A stretch of 42,420 nt of DNA from Tubiluchus corallicola. Its lineage: Eukaryota; Priapulida; Priapulimorpha; Priapulimorphida; Tubiluchidae. A program made the position numbers and the translations under genes. Shown piece after piece: positions 20,599 through 31,436 of the stretch (its first letter is position 1; each line of letters begins with the position of its first letter). The notes below the pieces were generated by a model. The model saw nothing but the letters and a program-made list of their open reading frames with translations, had not been told where the DNA came from and made no database searches. The stretch lies in the NCBI GenBank assembly GCA_030141605.1, contig JAQGDQ010000702.1:67501-109920 (forward strand), in the 5' to 3' direction.

Positions 20599-23500
20599 AT
20601 GTTTCCTGCGAGCATTTGCCCATGTCGTCTACAGCATGCGTCTAAGAAATTTGGCATCACAAGCGTCGGGTGCCTTGCACGTCTCTTTGTGCGAAGGAAG
20701 CATCAAGACGCTAAGAAAACGTTTCTGTACAGCATAGAAACACCTCCGGGCGAAAAGAAATGCGTAACCAACGAAATTCCTTCTGCCTACCAACCTCAAT
20801 ACGTCGAGGCGGCTTGGTACGATTGGTGGACAAAGAAAGGCTTCTTTGCCATGAGCCATGAGGAATGCGCCGAAAAGGGCAAAGACATATTCACAATGGT
20901 CATACCTCCGCCCAACGTGACCGGAACACTTCATCTCGGACATGCACTTACCGTTGCCATCAGTGACTCCATAGTACGGTGGAACCGGATGAATGGCAAG
21001 AGAACGCTGTGGATTCCTGGATGTGATCACGCAGGTATTGCTACGCAGGTGGCCGTTGAGAAACAGCTAGAAAAAGAGAGGAATGTTTCACGACATGACC
21101 TCGGTCGGGAAAAGTTCCTCAAGGAAGTATGGAAATGGAAGGAAAAGAAGGGTAATAATATTTATGAAGAACTAAGACGATTGGGGTGCTCGTTGGACTG
21201 GAGCCGCGCATGTTTTACAATGGACAGCAAGCTGTGTGCAGCAGTGACCGAAGCATTTGTACGTTTGCACCGGGAAGGTTTAATCTACAGAAAAACTAAA
21301 CTGGTTAATTGGTCTTGCCACCTAAAATCGGCAATATCAGACATCGAGGTCGACAGTGTTCCGCTCGAAGGCAGGCAGTTGATATCCGTACCTGGTTATG
21401 AGAAGAAGGTGGAGTTTGGGACGCTGACACACTTTGCTTACCACGTAGTTGACTCTAGTGAAGAAGTGGTGGTTGCGACAACCAGAGTAGAAACAATGCT
21501 TGGCGATGTGGCACTCGCGGTGCATCCTAACGACGAGCGATATAAACACCTGCATGGCAAGTTCGTGCGGCATCCCTTCTGTGATAGACTTCTTCCGATC
21601 GTAGCGGACGAGCACGTGGATCTAAGCTTCGGAACGGGTGCTGTTAAGGTAACACCTGCTCACGATCTCGACGATTACAATATTGGACAAGCGCACAACC
21701 TTGACGTGGTGACCGTCATAGGCGAAGACGGTCGGATTTGTGGTGATGCTAGTCAATTTGTGGGGATGCGACGTTTTGACGCAAGACTTGCGGTAACGAA
21801 TGCGCTAAAGGAAAAGGGACTCTTTAGAAAAGTGGAAGACAATCCGATGACTTTGCCAGTTTGTAGCAGATCGGGTGACGTAGTCGAGTACCTTCTCAAA
21901 CCCCAGTGGTTCCTTAATTGCCAAGACATGGCAAGACATGCGGTCAAGGCTGTTCAGTCTGGACAACTAGAAATAATACCAGACAGATTCAGAAAGTTGT
22001 GGTTTGACTGGCTGGATAACATCCAGGACTGGTGTATATCAAGACAGCTTTGGTGGGGTCACAGAATCCCTGCTTACCGTGTCGTTCACCCGGCGTCGAG
22101 CAACAATGAAATATGGGTGAGTGGGAGGTCAGAACAAGATGCAAGAGCCGAGGCAGCTAGACAGTTAAAAACCGGCGCTGAAAGCATCGAACTGGTTCAA
22201 GATGGCGACGTTCTCGATACCTGGTTTTCCTCTGCCCTATTTCCTTTTTCCGTCTTTGACTGGCCCAGACGTACGGGTGATTCGGACCTGCTTAAATATT
22301 ACCCACTGTCCCTGATGGAGACGGGGCATGATATTTTGTTCTTCTGGGTGGCACGCATGGTGATGTTGGGAATAAAACTCACGGGAACGCTCCCGTTTAA
22401 CAGGGTTTTACTCCACGGCATCGTCAATGATACTCACGGCCGCAAAATGAGCAAATCTTTAGGCAACGTGATTAATCCCATGGACGTAGTGGACGGGATT
22501 ACTCTAGATTCGCTCCATCAGCAACTTCTGGACAGCAATTTGTCCCCGAAGGAAATAGAGAAGGCCAAGCAAGGCCAGAAGAAGGACTTCCCTGATGGCA
22601 TTCCTCAGTGCGGTGCCGACGCATTGAGATTTTCTCTGTGTGACCATAACATCAAATCGCACCTTATTAACATCGACGTTACACATATCAACAGCTACCG
22701 TCTGTTCTGCAACAAGATATGGCAAGCGTTCAGGTTCATGTTGAATGCCATTGACACGAAATTTTTCTCACATCGTTTACAAGACGTCCTGCATCATTCA
22801 AGTCCTGTCGACCGGTGGATTCTGAGCCGTCTAGCGGCCATGGTGTCTACAGTGAACGGGTCATTTGCGTCGTATGATCTTCACAACGCAACGAAAGCAC
22901 TGCAGCGGTTTTGGCATGGGGAGCTGTGCGATGTATACCTAGAGTGCGTGAAACCTGTTCTGCGTGGAAACGACGAAAATGCATCACTTCTTGTTCGGTT
23001 AGTTCTGTACGAGTGCATCGAGACGGGACTTCGTGCAATTTCGCCATTCATGCCGTACATATCCGAGGAACTGTATCAGCGGTTACCGCCTCGTGGCACC
23101 AATGAAACGGTCGAGAGCGTTTGTATTGCGAGCTTTCCAAAGATTGACCAGTACGTCCAGTACAAAAACGAAACAGTCGAACAGCAAATGGAGCCGGTGG
23201 AAAGAATAGTACGGTCTGTGCGCAGCGTAAGAAGGGACTACAATCTCAAGAAAATGAAGCCAGATATTTACATCAATGTCGAAGATGAACAATTACAAAG
23301 TGACTTAAAACATTTTGTCTCTACAATAGAAACTTTATCGCTTTCCCGGTCAGTGAAAATTCAAGCACTGACAGACAGAGTCCCAGATTTTTGCTCGTAC
23401 GTTATTTTAGACCAGAAGTGTCACGTTTACGTTGATCTGGAGGATCTCATCGATCTCGACAAGGAAAAGGAAAGCCTGGAGAAGAGATTAGACAAACTAC

Positions 23501-23673
23501 GGGACCGTTTAGAAAAACTGCAACGGCGGATGGCGGAGAAAAACTACGAAAGGCGAAAACCGGAATACAGACAACAAACGGAGCAGAAGGCGAAGCAGCT
23601 GGAGACAGAAATGAGTCAAGTTAGAAGTGCATTTGCTAATTTGGAGAAAATACGTGGTTTAAGCTCTAGCTGA
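20599..23673 (+). CDS. VARS2: Valyl-tRNA synthetase, probably mitochondrial, intronless
   Basis: Class Ia synthetase of 1024 residues that charges tRNA-Val with valine and edits mischarged threonine. I start at the first ATG of the frame (20599). The first 40 residues are basic and lack acidic residues (RLQHASKKFG, RRKHQ), like a mitochondrial presequence. Motifs: TPPGEKK and YVEAAWYDWW at the catalytic N-terminus; the ATP-binding HLGH at about 112-115; the CP1 editing domain with TTRVETMLGD near 294 and GTGAVKVTPAHD near 345; CSRSGDVVEYLLKPQWF; DVLDTWFSSALFPFS; KMSKS at 616-620 followed by LGNVI; then the anticodon-binding helical domain and a C-terminal coiled coil (DKEKESLEKRLDKLRDRLEK). 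There is no GST-like N-terminal extension as in animal cytosolic VARS1, which supports VARS2, though dual targeting is possible. The frame is uninterrupted. AATAAA signals at 23836 and 23856. Confidence 0.93.
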   Translation: MFPASICPCRLQHASKKFGITSVGCLARLFVRRKHQDAKKTFLYSIETPPGEKKCVTNEIPSAYQPQYVEAAWYDWWTKKGFFAMSHEECAEKGKDIFTMVIPPPNVTGTLHLGHALTVAISDSIVRWNRMNGKRTLWIPGCDHAGIATQVAVEKQLEKERNVSRHDLGREKFLKEVWKWKEKKGNNIYEELRRLGCSLDWSRACFTMDSKLCAAVTEAFVRLHREGLIYRKTKLVNWSCHLKSAISDIEVDSVPLEGRQLISVPGYEKKVEFGTLTHFAYHVVDSSEEVVVATTRVETMLGDVALAVHPNDERYKHLHGKFVRHPFCDRLLPIVADEHVDLSFGTGAVKVTPAHDLDDYNIGQAHNLDVVTVIGEDGRICGDASQFVGMRRFDARLAVTNALKEKGLFRKVEDNPMTLPVCSRSGDVVEYLLKPQWFLNCQDMARHAVKAVQSGQLEIIPDRFRKLWFDWLDNIQDWCISRQLWWGHRIPAYRVVHPASSNNEIWVSGRSEQDARAEAARQLKTGAESIELVQDGDVLDTWFSSALFPFSVFDWPRRTGDSDLLKYYPLSLMETGHDILFFWVARMVMLGIKLTGTLPFNRVLLHGIVNDTHGRKMSKSLGNVINPMDVVDGITLDSLHQQLLDSNLSPKEIEKAKQGQKKDFPDGIPQCGADALRFSLCDHNIKSHLINIDVTHINSYRLFCNKIWQAFRFMLNAIDTKFFSHRLQDVLHHSSPVDRWILSRLAAMVSTVNGSFASYDLHNATKALQRFWHGELCDVYLECVKPVLRGNDENASLLVRLVLYECIETGLRAISPFMPYISEELYQRLPPRGTNETVESVCIASFPKIDQYVQYKNETVEQQMEPVERIVRSVRSVRRDYNLKKMKPDIYINVEDEQLQSDLKHFVSTIETLSLSRSVKIQALTDRVPDFCSYVILDQKCHVYVDLEDLIDLDKEKESLEKRLDKLRDRLEKLQRRMAEKNYERRKPEYRQQTEQKAKQLETEMSQVRSAFANLEKIRGLSSS

Positions 23674-23835
23674 ACTTAAAACTGCACGTTTTCGTGATAA
23701 CGTGCAAGTAGAAACAACGTGTCTATAGGTAATGACAGTCATAGCAGTTCTCTCAATATTCATGGTTTTGCCGCTGCGTCTCACAATTAACTGTGTCACC
23801 GAATGCTTGATCTTCTCAGGGTGAATTAAAAATCA

Positions 23836-23861
23836 AATAAATTTTGATTTTATTAAATAAA
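23836..23861 (+). promoter_or_regulatory. Polyadenylation signals of the VARS gene
   Basis: Two AATAAA hexamers (23836-23841 and 23856-23861) lie 160-190 bp after the VARS stop in an AT-rich stretch. Confidence 0.55.
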
Positions 23862-23879
23862 ACTAAAAATGCCACCACA

Positions 23880-24250
23880 TCCAAATAGCCTCTCTGACAA
23901 GCTCATTTTGCACTGGAAACAAATTTCTTAAATGTGCGACTGTTTTGAATCACCAGAGTTAGTACAAAACCGTTTCAACATTTAACTACATCAGTACAAC
24001 TTTTTGCAAAAAACTCCTTCAGCGCCACCAAGGAGATAAAACCTGCGAATAAAATCTCCAGACCAGTTAAATTTTTTCAACAATCTCTAGATTTGTTGTC
24101 TCCTGTAGCTGAGAGGTCAGTCACAGGACCTGTATTGTGATCAATCCTGTGACCGGACCAGTGGTCAATGGTTGCATGAGCAGTACTACTACAAGGCTAG
24201 GTGCAACAATGTATCGAATGACAATTTACTTTTGTTCTAGGACATTTTAT
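23880..24250. other. Intergenic, nothing identified
   Basis: No exon or array. AGCGCCACCAAGGAG near 24019 and TCAGTCACAGGACC near 24117, followed by CAATCCTGTGACCGGACC, give a weak local inverted repeat. Confidence 0.35.
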
Positions 24251-24261
24251 CGGTGACTGAC

Positions 24262-24730
24262 AACGTTCAACGATTTTCAATGACATAAATGATGAACTAA
24301 AAACAACTCAGCCAATTCAAAGTTTTAAAAAGAAACATAGAGCAGTGATTTTCAATAAATACAATACACCTACTGCGGCAGTCATATCACAATCCTGGTA
24401 CAGATAATACAAACAAGACATCATTGATAAATCTGTAGAACTGATGTAAACATCACACAATCTACTGTCTTTCTTCCTACTATTTCCACTAACTCATCAT
24501 TCTTCCTGTCCTGTGTGATCTAACGTTTCTCCCTGTCCTTTTTTGTTCACTCATCCATTTTTTTTTATCTGTGGTTGCTTTTCTAACCCACTGCAGTACA
24601 ATTATTCTTTTATGATAGTGATAATGTATGAAGCATAAATTTTCACAGAATGATGTAACAATTTTGATAGTTTGTCACTATGTATTGAATGTCACTATAT
24701 TGTACTGAATGGATCATAATAAAATTTCAA
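24262..24730 (+). mobile_element. LINE 3' fragment (end of reverse transcriptase ORF plus 3' UTR)
   Basis: On + a frame reads FNDINDELKTTQPIQSFKKK then HRAVIFNKYN and stops after QSWYR near 24410. This fits the C-terminal pattern of CR1/Jockey/RTE-like polymerases (a WN..P..I..s.s...FK..lK..l...Y motif). About 300 bp of 3' UTR follow, ending at CATAATAAAATTTC near 24715. Heavily truncated at the 5' side. Clade not resolved. Confidence 0.5.
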
Positions 24731-24958
24731 ACTTCGCGTATCTTATCAAGTTGGATGACCGGACTGTCATTTGAATTATAAGTGAAGTAAATTTAACTCT
24801 CATTTGCGGCATTTAATGCAAAAAAGCAGAGGAAAATATAGTTTATGTATTTAAAACAATGTAGTTTATCTATTTCAAACTATGTAGTTCACAGTATGTA
24901 GTAGTTTATGTATTTTAAACTTTTGTGTACTGCACTACTACTTGTAAACTAGTGGATA

Positions 24959-25053
24959 CAGTAGGCGCTGCTTAACAGACCCGTTCCAGGCGTTTCTGAG
25001 TCAATTAAGCGATTGACTCTATTAACCGTGAGTCTATTAAGCGGCGCCTGCTG
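24959..25053. mobile_element. Short MITE, 95 bp, TA target duplication
   Basis: CAGTAGGCGCTGCTTAA at the left is mirrored by TTAAGCGGCGCCTGCTG at the right, flanked by TA on both sides (24957-24958 and 25054-25055). This is the pattern of Tc1/mariner superfamily, pogo/Tigger-like MITEs. Its interior (GATTGACTCTATTAACCGTG) is related to diverged DNA at 33745-33900. Confidence 0.75.
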
Positions 25054-25059
25054 TATTTC

Positions 25060-25409
25060 AGTTGTTAAACTCGTCAATGAAATTGACATAGTAGCAAAAA
25101 CTAAGAATAAAATGGTGGCATCATTGTTAAAAAAAGATTTATTTTATCTTCACATTATAATGAACCAACCACAATGCCAAAAATGAAAACTCATCAATTA
25201 CCAATTTCAAATTCAAATTTGTTAAATTTAAGTTGATTATTCACAGTTCAGAGGTGGATAATCTTACAAATGTCCCATGCAGTTGGCGAATCAAACCCGA
25301 AGATTTTTAGAGAAGTGTTTAATATCGAGATATTCACGTGGGAGAGGGGGTGGTCGCAGCAAAGGACCACAGAGCCCCAGGTCAATTTTGTTAGAATTTT
25401 CGCCACTTA
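25060..25409. other. Intergenic, no gene seen
   Basis: AT-rich, with one GTGGGAGAGGGGGTGGTCG piece near 25338. No supported feature. Confidence 0.35.
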
Positions 25410-25896
25410 CAGTCAACCTCGGGTACAAGGTACTTGCTCCTAATGGACATTTGCTTATAAGGGACCACCAACACCAGTCCCAATTTTTCGTAACCTTTTT
25501 CCTATGTAAAAATCTTTGTATATAAAGTACTCTGATATAAGAGACTTTTGGTTATAAGGCGCGATACCTTCAGGTCCCGCATAATAGAAACCCAGGTAAA
25601 TTACCTCGCATATAAAGGACCCAATGATCAAAGTAAAATTGATCGATTTTTATCCTCAATTTTTCTCAAACGGCTTGGTTTCCATGGTTACATACATCTC
25701 TCATCGCTGACGGAGCTTCCTACACGCCATTTGTACTGAATGTGTAACAATAATCCATAAAAATATGTGTAAAAGTGCATAAAAATACAGGTATAGCTAC
25801 GCCCTCGGTCTGACTCAACTTCAGCTATAAGGGACATCGGATATAAGGGACGGTTTTTTCCGGTCCCGAGGTGTCCCTCATATCCGAGGTTGACCG
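25410..25896. mobile_element. Pogo/Tigger-like MITE, 487 bp
   Basis: The left end CAGTCAACCTCGGGTACAAGG mirrors the right end (reversed CGGTCAACCTCGGATATGAGG). TA duplications lie at 25408-25409 and 25897-25898. Terminal sequence CAGT..ACCTCG..TA..GGAC is characteristic of pogo/Tigger elements. Subterminal TATAAGGGAC copies recur inside on both strands. No transposase frame. Confidence 0.8.
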
Positions 25897-26027
25897 TACA
25901 TTCCAATGTGCTAAAATCAAAATTATGCTACACATTATTCTTCCAGAATGGACCCACTTTGGCACATCGCAATATCAAACTTTACGAAGGAATAAGGAAA
26001 ATTTACGTAAAATCAAGATGATACATG

Positions 26028-26033
26028 TTTAAT
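26028..26033 (-). promoter_or_regulatory. Possible ATR polyadenylation signal
   Basis: ATTAAA on the - strand, about 130 bp beyond the 53-bp array in the ATR transcription direction. It is the best variant signal seen there; a later one cannot be excluded. Confidence 0.25.
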
Positions 26034-26154
26034 TGACGATTTACAATCCGTACAATTACAATTACAAGTTACATAACAATGCAATGAAGTGTGCAAAAGA
26101 GCAACTGAATAAACAGGTGTAATCGATACGAGACAGCTGAACGTTTCATGAAAA

Positions 26155-26870
26155 CAGCATGGATCAGTCAAATCCACGGATACAATGCTACATGGATGCT
26201 GCCCATCCCACATGGATCAGTCAAATCCATGGATGCTGCCCATCCCACATGCATCAGTCAAATCCACGGATACAATGCTACAAGTATGCGGCCCATTCCA
26301 CATGGATAAGTCAAATCCACGGATACAATGCTACATGTATGTGGCCCATCCCACATGGATAAGTCAAATCCACGGATCCAATGCTACATGTATGCGGCCC
26401 ATTCCACATGGATAAATTAAATCCACGGATCCAATGCTACATGTATGCGGCCCATCCCACATGGATCAGTGAAATCCACGGATACAATGCTACATGGATG
26501 CTGCCCATCCCACATGGATCAGTTAAATCCACGGATACAATGCTACATGTATGCGGCCCATTCCACATGGATCAGTCAAATCCAAGGATACAATGCTACA
26601 TGTATGCGGCCCATTCCACATGGATCAGTCAAATCCACGGATACAATGCTACATGTATGCGGCCCGTCCCACATGGATCAGTCAAATCCACGGATACAAT
26701 GCTACATGTATGCGGCCCATCCCACATGGATCAGTCAAATCCATGGATGCTGCCCATCCCACATGGATCAGTCAAATCCACGGATACAATGCTACATGTA
26801 TGCGGCCCATCCCACATGGATCAGTCAAATCCACGGATACAATGCTACATGTACGCGGCCCATCCCACAT
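26155..26870 (-). repeat. 53-bp minisatellite built from the end of the ATR coding sequence
   Basis: About 13-14 units of mostly 53 bp (some shortened to about 32 bp) run from about 26155 into the last ATR exon. On the - strand each unit contains GTGGGATGGGCCGC, then TACATGTAG, which are the codons for the last residues of ATR and its stop. It continues with CATTGTATCCGTGGATTTGA, the sequence just after the true stop. The first unit is thus the real end of the gene and the others form its 3' UTR. All three + strand frames stay open across the array; those frames are not genes. Confidence 0.9.
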
Positions 26871-26904
26871 ACATTTGACAAAGGTTGCTCTCGTCTGTTG
26901 CTTC
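26845..26904 (-). CDS. ATR: ATR last exon: FATC C-terminus and stop
   Basis: The acceptor is TTTTTACAG. The exon codes EATDESNLCQMYVGWAAYM and the stop TAG (26845-26847). The human protein ends in a nearly identical FATC tail of the same length, needed for kinase activity. The final 25 or so bases are the founder unit of the 53-bp minisatellite that follows. Phase 0 from the exon ending at 27618. Confidence 0.93.
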   Translation of the reverse strand, partial: EATDESNLCQMYVGWAAYM

Positions 26905-27617
26905 CTGTAAAAAAATACAATCGTAGAAACAAAAATTCAGGAATGTCTATCCCAATTATTTGAAATTAAAATGGCATTGAAAAGGGAAACAGCCAAAATG
27001 GATAGAAAAAAGAATTGCAGTTGCTAATGAAGAACTGACTAATCTGGCTAAATGACGGGTGCTGACATCTATACACGAAAACCAGAAACACTAAAAACAG
27101 GGATGAGAATGACAAATTGCAAAAAACTCTGAAACAGGCCGGAGGTTTGGGGGCCGCGTAAAGCAAAGCCCCCCTTGGAGCCAGCAACAAATTGCAATTT
27201 TGTGACCATAGAGAGCCTCTAAGTGGACTTAAAATATCAGTTACCTTGTTTCAAGCATAATTTAAAATACCCAACTATCAAGGATACATGATACCTAATT
27301 GACTCAAAAACGCCTAAGTACTGGCCGCTCCAATGCAAAAGTATATAAAAACTGTCTGCAATAGACTCAAATAACTCCGCACAATTGATTCTATATTTTT
27401 ATACACAGAGATATACACGTGGTTACATTGATGTACGTGATGTAAACAAAGTGACGGCCTGCCAACTAGCGGTCAGCTTGTGAAATAATGTACTGGGTCC
27501 TTTCTCAACGAATTTATGCAATTTACAAAAACGGCACTACTGGTCTTCCAAAAACTCGGAATTCTGCGTATCCACAAAAAATTCTCATTCCTGTAAAAAG
27601 CTAAATAGCACACTCAC
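26905..27617 (-). other. ATR intron with a dispersed repeat copy (about 27110-27260)
   Basis: The stretch containing CAAAAAACTCTGAAACAGGCCGG (split over 27118-27140) and CCAGCAACAAATTGCAATTT is a direct copy of about 34280-34470. A C-rich/G-rich block (GGCCGGAGGTTTGGGGGCCG) lies at its start. No other gene. Confidence 0.6.
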
Positions 27618-27734
27618 CTGTATGAGGTAATTCACTTGGCCCTCTATGGACAGAGGCAGGCCATATGGTTTGTTCCTGAGCGTTTTAATAACACCTTGTA
27701 GTCGTTTCTCTATATCATTGATCTGAGTCAGTGC
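27618..27734 (-). CDS. ATR: ATR exon: PIKK regulatory/FATC-proximal segment
   Basis: 39 codons, phase 0 at both ends: acceptor CTATTCAACAG, donor GTGAGT. It codes ALTQINDIEKRLQGVIKT and GLPLSIEGQVNYLIQ, matching the human DIEQRLQGVIKT...GLPLSIEGHVHYLIQ region just before FATC. The junction with the previous exon keeps the human spacing. Confidence 0.95.
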
Positions 27735-30692
27735 CTGTTGAATAGAAAGAAAGATGTTATCATTCACATGTCAAATATAAAAGCTAAGGACACAGCAAAT
27801 ATTTGTTTGCTTGCATAGCAAAATGCTCGTCCATAAGTCGGCAATTAACGTTTTCTGGTTATTCACATATCCTGAATCTCCATTTCATGAAGATCGTTTT
27901 CATACCAAGTTCAACGCTCTATGTTATTTCTAAGCTGAGATAATCCATGCTGAAGTTGAGGTGGGTTTGTGTGTGCTTGCATAGGAAAATCAGCAATTAA
28001 GCTTTTCTACATATTCAAATATCCTGAATCTCCATTTCATGAGGATCATTTTGATACCAAGTTCATCACTCTATGTTATTTATAAGCTGAGATAAACCAC
28101 GTTGAAGTCGAGGTCCGTTTGTGTGTGCTTGTATAGCAAAATCATTCATAAGTCGGCAATTAAGCTTGTCTAGCTATTCATATATCCTGAATCTCCATTT
28201 CATGAGGATCATTTTGATACCAAGTTCATCACTATGTCATTTCTAAGCTGAGATAATCCACGTTGAAGTTGAGGCGCACGCAGCACACTGGAAAGCATAA
28301 TCTTGGGAAAATCACTGTTAAAGTTAGTTATCGTTTTTGTAACGTTTCTACAAAACACTTAGCAACAGTACGAGCAGGTGGTTGCTATGGACTTTGCTAG
28401 AGCGCGCTAAACTTGCGTTTAAATCCAGTAGATGGCTCTTACTGACGAAGATATGAGCTTGGCAAGAGAGAAAACCCGAAGCGAAATAACTGCATATGAG
28501 TTACTATTGGGGTTTGAAAATACGAGTTTTTTCACAATTTCAGTGCTAGTTTCTAGCCGGAGAAGTTGGTACGGGGTTATAAAACTAAATTTTTAGTATT
28601 TTTAAAACTTCCTTGATAATTTGATGCTAAAATATAAAAATATAAAAGTTTATAAAAAACAAAAATTTGACATTTGAAATTTTTTTGGTACTTCATAACG
28701 TAGTTTTAACTATGCCAACATATGGACGGTTTTGGTTTGCAAGCACACATTTTATCTTTTAGGTCAAAATAGCTACTTTCAAACTGAAATTTAAACCAAG
28801 AAATGTGTTTAAGATTATGGGGATTATTTAGAGTTGCTTATTTAACGCCATGATGCAAAATTCATGGCACAAATTACAGCGCTTCCTGATGCTAATCGAT
28901 AGCGATTCTGACGTTCATAGCTGACAAAATACAGACAAACACACGGACTGGAATTACATTTCTCACCAATTAAAACGTCAAAATGTAGTTTGTTACTAAA
29001 ACTCCGCCAAGGTTAGAATTTTTCCCCATTCAAAGTCGTCGCTTTTGCCTATTACCTGGACATGCGGACAGTTCTAAACCCTCCTCTTGCTTGTCTAATG
29101 TCATTTCAATTCAATAAGCTTTTTTCTAGGAAAATTTTATGTTTTCAGTGAAAATTTGGTTTAAACATAATTTATTGAAGACATCAGACTAGGTTTGAAA
29201 CAGACAGTTTTACATATATGTTCTATACTCAAGCATGTTCAGAATCATTAAAAACTTCGCCAAGAGATGGCGCCACACCAGTGCACAGAACCCCGGAAAA
29301 CCGCACAAATATAGAGATACAATTTTCGATAAACATAACAACATTCCAAACCATCATGTGTTATTTAACAGAAGAGTCTAATTGCCACACTCAAGTACGT
29401 TCAGAATCATTAAAAACCTCACCAAGAGATGGCGCTACACCATGGCGCAGAATCTCGGAAAACTGCACAAATATATATATATATATATATGATATATGTT
29501 CTCCCCTAGTGGGAGCGAAATGCTAGACAGATGCAGAACAATGGTGACCACAAGGTACAAAAATGTTGAATAATGATGAACATTACTATGTAACAACAGT
29601 AACAAAGTTAATACTAGTTAAAGTGCTTGGTGTTGGAAATAAAAGACTGCACTGAAACAAAAATTGGAATAATTTGTAATGTAAATGTAATATGATAATA
29701 AAACATATTGTTTTGGATATAAGCACGTGGTGCCTCCTTGTGTTTGTTTTTTGCAAATTTAGGCTGTTGATAGACAGGTGAGCTAGGACAGGAAATAGGC
29801 CATTGGCCTCATTTTGCAGACAGGATAGGAAAGAAGTGATTCTTGTTCAGTAAGTCGTGACATTTTATAACAAAATTTTGTCAGTCGAGTTCTCTTTAGC
29901 AAGTTAGTAAGATGCGGCAAAGATGTAAGTTTGATTTCTTCATATTTCATAATATTATTACACATTTTCATTATAGCAATTAATTATCTTTTTGAAGTTG
30001 GATTAGCAGAAAATGTTTTTATTTGCTTCAGATAAAACGAAGTCGAGTCGCACATAATATGTCAGTCAGTCAAATATGTCATGATGTGATAGTGATTTTG
30101 GGACGAGACGATGAGTGCCCATTTTGGACAATAAAAAATCATAAATTACATCTAAGACTGTTGGATTTGCATGTAGCGCATGTCGCGCACACATAGTATA
30201 TATATATATATATATATACATAATAGTATTTTATATATATTATATTATTACTAATTACATGTATTACATAAAGCATCATCAGCTATTAAGTGATATGATA
30301 AATATGCACATCTCAAACAGCAGCCTCACATTGTAGCCAAATAATAAATCAGTTAGTTTATTCATTCACAGCACAAAATAAGCCTTTTCACAGTTTCGTT
30401 GTGTGCGCACGCAGTTGCTGTAGGGTCAAAGTTAAGGGTACGTCACATGACATGTGGGAAAACCAAAGTCGTCTGCCGCATGAGTTCGGTAACTTCAGTT
30501 GTTTTACGTGGATTCTATTTAATTTTTCAATATGCCACAAAATTTGATCAAGTAAACAGAATTATCTAGGGCGTGGTTGCCGAGTGAAAATTTAAGCATA
30601 GATTGCTGCAGTAAACAGACCCACCCGGCCGCCTAACTAATCAATTTCACACAATTCTAATCTCGGTGAAAAAAAATCAATAATATTCGTAC
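27735..30692 (-). other. ATR intron, about 3 kb, repeat-rich
   Basis: It contains three diverged copies of a roughly 150-bp unit (about 27870-28275) with CCTGAATCTCCATTTCATGA and GTTGAAG. Two copies of a roughly 161-bp unit marked CCAAGAGATGGCGC (about 29230-29490) end in a (TA)n tract. Another short TA run lies at about 30199-30219. No gene inside. An AATAAAAC at about 29698 follows unique-looking DNA. Confidence 0.6.
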
Positions 30693-30884
30693 GAGAGTGT
30701 TATGAATCTCGCCCGTCTCCGACGATCCTCCGGCTTTGTTTTTTCGGTTCTGCTTGGTCCACTCCACCAGCGGGTCATAGATAAACGTCTTCAGCACGCT
30801 GAGGAGGGTGTCCGCCTGTTGTCGCATGACTCTCATCGTGGATTCGCAGGATTTCCGGAATATTCCCTCGACCCGCATTGGTCC
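30693..30884 (-). CDS. ATR: ATR exon: C-lobe end and linker
   Basis: 64 codons, phase 0 at both ends: acceptor ATTTTTACAG, donor GTACGA. It codes GPMRVEGIFRKSCESTMRVM, SVLKTFIYDPLVEW and a polar linker ending ETGEIHNTL. Human ATR has GPMGTEGLFRRACEVTMRLM and SVLKTFLHDPLVEW. The linker length to the next exon is the same as in human. The donor is weaker than consensus but is the only one that keeps frame and length. Confidence 0.93.
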
Positions 30885-31000
30885 CTGTAAAAATGTTCGC
30901 AATGTAATGTTCTAGTAAGCGTTTTGTGGTCGAGAGCGAGCAGTGGAGGCATCTGGTGTCTAGTAAGTTGGTCTTTTAAGTTAGGGGTAAAATCATTCAA

Positions 31001-31370
31001 TGTTCAGAATTATTAAAAACTTCACCAAGAGATGGCGCCACACCAGCGCACAAAAGCTTGGAAAACCACACAAATACAGCGACACAATTTTCAGTAAATT
31101 AAAAACACTCCAAACCATCATGTGTTATTTAACAGAAGAGCCTAGTTACTACACTCAAGTATGTTTAGAATCATTAAAAACCTCGCCAAGAGATGGCGCC
31201 ACACCAGTGCACAGAACTTCAGAAAAAAGCACAAATATAGCGATACAATTTTCGATAAAATTCAAAACACTCCAAATGATCATGTGTTATCTAACAAAAG
31301 AGCCTAGTTACCACACTCAAGTATGTTCAGAATCATTAAAAACCTTGCCAAGAGATGGGACCACACTCAC
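31001..31370 (+). repeat. 161-bp tandem repeat touching an ATR 5' splice site
   Basis: Units start TGTTCAGAAT at 31001, 31162 and 31324 (spacing 161 and 162). Each has CCAAGAGATGG and CCACACCAG. The third, partial unit runs straight into the donor of the exon at 31371. Related copies lie at about 29230-29490 (same orientation) and about 32700-32980 (inverted). Confidence 0.85.
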
Positions 31371-31436
31371 CAGCGCATCCACCATGTTGTGAGTCAACCG
31401 GAAGGGAATCTTTTCCGGCCAATCAAATGTCTCGCC
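31371..31436 (-). CDS. ATR: ATR exon: activation-loop segment (GETF...HNMVDAL)
   Basis: 22 codons, phase 0 at both ends. The acceptor TTTCGTTTCAG precedes GGC; the donor is GTGAGT. It codes GETFDWPEKIPFRLTHNM plus VDAL, matching human GETFEVPEIVPFRLTHNMV, the PIKK activation loop and following helix. The donor side abuts the 161-bp repeat. Confidence 0.94.

Noticed and set aside
26159-26963. Overlapping + strand frames of 119-172 codons
   Set aside because: They run antisense through the 53-bp minisatellite of the ATR 3' end; all three frames are open only because the unit lacks stops.
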